The notes under the pieces are model-generated. The model saw only the letters and a list, made by a program, of their open reading frames with translations. It ran no database searches and was not told the origin of the DNA. A DNA stretch of 15,863 bases from an uncultured Flammeovirgaceae bacterium (GTDB lineage: Bacteria > Bacteroidota > Bacteroidia > Cytophagales > Cyclobacteriaceae): NCBI GenBank assembly GCA_937138955.1, contig CAKZPJ010000294.1:1-15863 (forward strand), in the 5' to 3' direction. Positions 13,784 through 15,863 of the stretch are shown here, in pieces. Positions within the stretch are counted from its first letter, which is position 1; the number at the start of each line of letters is the position of its first letter. The position numbers and the translations under genes are program-made.

Positions 13784-15808
13784 TTAGAAGCGTAACCCTA
13801 CGTTAAAACCAGCCCACATTTGCACGTTGGTACGATCTTGCTGAAACCCAGTAGATCCCCTCGTTATATTTGTTCTACCATCGTAGGTATGATTGAAGAA
13901 TGTATAGGGAGCTAGATTACTACCAATGGTTCCATCGTTGTTTACTACTTCTGATACTAGCACATTAAATGTAGGCGCAGCAAATAAGGCGAAGTTCTGA
14001 GAAAGCTGTTTAGAGAATCCGACTCGAAATGTATTAAGTAAATTGAGATTCTGATTATTACTAAATATTCGATTATCTTCTTCGTAAACCTGCTGGGCTA
14101 GTAAGTCTATTGAGAGATCAACGGTTGGTGATAATGCAGTAACGTGTCCTACTCCGTAGCCCAATCCGTAGCGGAAATCAGTATCGGTAAACTGCGAGCC
14201 AAATGAGAAAATGTTATAGAACTTTCGTACTCCTATTTTAAAGGCGACATTAGCGTGCATAGCTTCGCCGCCCCAAACTTCTACTGCCCGGTAGCCATTT
14301 CTGCGGACGATACTTAGGAAACCAATTGGTACTCCATCAATACTATCGGCTACATTGAGAAAACTAAGTTGAACTCCTTTAACATTGCGGGCGATATTTA
14401 TGAAACCGCTTCCTTGAAAACCGTTTACATCTCCGGTGGCCACATTAGCAAAGCCGGCGAGCTGTGCGCCGTCTACGTCATGAGCGTAATTTCCAAAACC
14501 CGCAAATTGACCACCTTTCAACTGACCAGCTGTTATATTAGCAAAACCGGCGCCCTGCACAGTATGGGCATTCTGAGTAGTAATGTTGGTGAATCCAGCA
14601 AATTGCCCACCTCGAGTATATCCGGTTGATAAGTTTAACAACCCAGCCCCTTGAATACCTTGTAGTGAGTCCAAGTTTGTATTAAGAAATCCAGCGAACT
14701 GTCCGCCCTCTAATGTACCTCCGTTCAGGTTAACAAAACCCGCTGCTTGTATGCCTGTTACCTCATTTTTTACCAAATTGAAGAATCCGGCGAACTGAGC
14801 CCCATTCACAAAATCATTTTCTACATTTCCGAAGCCCGAAGCTTCTACGCCGTCTAATCCGGCAGAATAACCGATTAATGCGTGCAACGATATACGGTTT
14901 ACGTACTTTCCGGCTTGAAGGCCATTGGTACTAAGAGGATAGATAAGACCAAAGTGAACTGGACTTTTTTTGTAGGGCGATTCATCCGGCAAATAATCAA
15001 AGATAGCACTGTTCATTCCCCGCCGAATGGTTTGAGTGATCTTCTTAAATACAGTATTATCTGACGAGCCAGAATCGCTTATTCGCTTGTTTTGCTCACT
15101 ATTCTCTTGTTCAGTGGGTATTTCCGCAGCCTCTTCTTTCACCGAAGTAGTATCAATGGATGGTGCGGTTTGAACGGAATCTTCAATTTTCTCTGAGCTT
15201 TGCTCTTCTGGCTCAGAGACTTCCTCAGATGAATCACTAGTCGGGAGATGGTTTCTTTGGGAACCTTCGGATAGTAATCCGTCAGGTTCAGAGTTACTGG
15301 ATGGCACCTCACTAATCTGAGTATTATCAGTCGCAGAGTCAGGCTCTTCTTCTAGCAGCACATTAGCTTCAGTAGAGGCAGATGGTTCAGCTATTGGTAC
15401 CTGAGCGCTCGATTTTTCCGCGTTGGATGAGGAGTTAGGGCTCGATGTTTTTTCTACTTCTGGTTCCGTGATGGGTTGCACGGTCTTTCCAACATCATTC
15501 TTTAGCACAATCTGGCCATTCACCAATTGATACGATAAACCGGTATCGCTAAGAGCAGTGTTCAGCACTTCACTTAAGGGGACATTCTGAAAGTTTAGCG
15601 TTACCGACTGCTCAATCGGTAGCTCGTTGTTGAGATAGGCAAATTTTAGTCCGTATTGCTCCTGTAGGTCAGTAAGCACTTCCTGCAACGTAGCATTCTG
15701 ATAGGTAACTGATACTTTCTGTTGAAGAATATCCGCTTGGGGAGGATACCAACTACTAAGGCATAGCAGTAGCAGCCCTCCGATAAAAGAGTGTGTTGAA
15801 ACGGTCAT
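13784..15808 (-). CDS. STN-domain outer-membrane protein with LA_2272-like surface repeats
   Basis: A 674-residue envelope protein with an unusual layout. Residues 1-25 form a signal peptide (SFIGGLLLLCLSSWYPPQA). Residues 29-104 match the secretin/TonB short N-terminal domain (VSVTYQNATLQEVLTDLQEQ, VTLNFQNVPLSEVLNTAL, YQLVNGQIVLK), which in transducers contacts the anti-sigma factor. Residues 105-252 are an acidic Ser/Glu/Pro-rich linker. Residues 319-505 are about a dozen GxQxAGFxN repeats like those of LA_2272-type surface repeat proteins. Residues 505-674 alternate like a small barrel and end in Phe (GFNVGLRF), the usual outer-membrane C-terminus. The TonB-dependent receptor next to it lacks its own STN. 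I infer a periplasm-facing STN tethered to an outer-membrane or surface module. The signal sensed is unknown. The gene upstream lies outside the window. Confidence 0.8.
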   Translation of the reverse strand: MTVSTHSFIGGLLLLCLSSWYPPQADILQQKVSVTYQNATLQEVLTDLQEQYGLKFAYLNNELPIEQSVTLNFQNVPLSEVLNTALSDTGLSYQLVNGQIVLKNDVGKTVQPITEPEVEKTSSPNSSSNAEKSSAQVPIAEPSASTEANVLLEEEPDSATDNTQISEVPSSNSEPDGLLSEGSQRNHLPTSDSSEEVSEPEEQSSEKIEDSVQTAPSIDTTSVKEEAAEIPTEQENSEQNKRISDSGSSDNTVFKKITQTIRRGMNSAIFDYLPDESPYKKSPVHFGLIYPLSTNGLQAGKYVNRISLHALIGYSAGLDGVEASGFGNVENDFVNGAQFAGFFNLVKNEVTGIQAAGFVNLNGGTLEGGQFAGFLNTNLDSLQGIQGAGLLNLSTGYTRGGQFAGFTNITTQNAHTVQGAGFANITAGQLKGGQFAGFGNYAHDVDGAQLAGFANVATGDVNGFQGSGFINIARNVKGVQLSFLNVADSIDGVPIGFLSIVRRNGYRAVEVWGGEAMHANVAFKIGVRKFYNIFSFGSQFTDTDFRYGLGYGVGHVTALSPTVDLSIDLLAQQVYEEDNRIFSNNQNLNLLNTFRVGFSKQLSQNFALFAAPTFNVLVSEVVNNDGTIGSNLAPYTFFNHTYDGRTNITRGSTGFQQDRTNVQMWAGFNVGLRF
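14294..14854 (-). repeat. Coding repeat array, GxQxAGFxN units
   Basis: About twelve tandem protein repeats of 14-17 residues, for example GAQFAGFFNLVKNEVT, GIQAAGFVNLNGGTLE, GGQFAGFLNTNLDSLQ, GIQGAGLLNLSTGYTR and GAQLAGFANVATGDVN. In the first half GGQFAGF-type and GIQ/VQ-AGF/GAGF-type units alternate, giving a higher-order period of about 33 residues; the last two units (GVQLSFLNVADSID, GVPIGFLSI) are degenerate. The regular spacing suggests a stacked beta structure. DNA copies have drifted, so this is an old array under protein-level selection. Confidence 0.88.
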
Positions 15809-15863
15809 TATTTTAGTTTTTTATATTCTAGTATCATACACCCTTATTGCGCTTGGAAATCAA

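Noticed and set aside
13680..13784. SusC/SusD polysaccharide-utilisation locus
   Set aside because: There is no SusD-like gene and no glycoside hydrolase next to the TonB-dependent receptor.
14369..15064. Plus-strand open frames of 60-86 codons opposite the STN-repeat gene
   Set aside because: They mirror the coding repeats and linker of the real gene and show no start signal or family features.

Overview
The window looks like chromosome of a marine or environmental Bacteroidota, most likely a Cytophagales-type bacterium. The evidence is a TonB-dependent receptor with an N-terminal carboxypeptidase-D-like domain, a protein with a secretin/TonB short N-terminal (STN) domain, outer-membrane proteins ending in Phe, the near absence of Shine-Dalgarno sequences, moderate GC, and an intergenic heptamer repeat. 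No rRNA, tRNA or CRISPR array was seen. Family names come from motif recognition; no database search was possible.

Left part (1-2810): the window opens inside an IS256-family insertion sequence. Its transposase keeps the D, D and E catalytic residues but carries five extra residues inside the normally invariant C-x2-H-x2-RN motif. A long hairpin follows at once and is probably the IS right end. Next comes a minus-strand YceI-family gene whose signal peptide and mature domain lie in different frames. It is divergent from a peroxiredoxin-like gene, and the shared spacer holds TGTGA/TCACA arms.

Centre (2856-9349): a plus-strand run, probably one or two operons. It contains an OmpR-type response regulator overlapping its histidine kinase, a soluble DPM1-like GT2 glycosyltransferase, a membrane processive GT2 (cellulose/mannan-synthase type) and a polytopic GT-C-like membrane glycosyltransferase that overlaps the GT2 by 8 bases. 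A flavin reductase comes last. A simple reading is that a phosphosugar-lipid donor is made by the first GT2 and used by the membrane transferases to build a cell-surface glycan, with the two-component system upstream as possible regulator. A perfect 13-bp stem-loop closes the run and can act as terminator on both strands.

Right part (9420-15808): four minus-strand genes. In transcription order they are an STN protein with an acidic Ser-rich linker, about a dozen 16-residue GxQxAGFxN repeats and a barrel-like C-terminus; a TonB-dependent receptor with an unusual N-terminal extension before its signal peptide; a small protein of unknown function; and, after a good intrinsic terminator, a membrane anti-sigma-like protein with a zinc-finger-type H-x3-C-x2-C motif and a very Lys-rich periplasmic tail. 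No sigma factor gene is visible beside the anti-sigma-like gene. The STN/repeat protein paired with a receptor lacking its own STN domain is the most interesting candidate for an undescribed envelope signalling or surface system.
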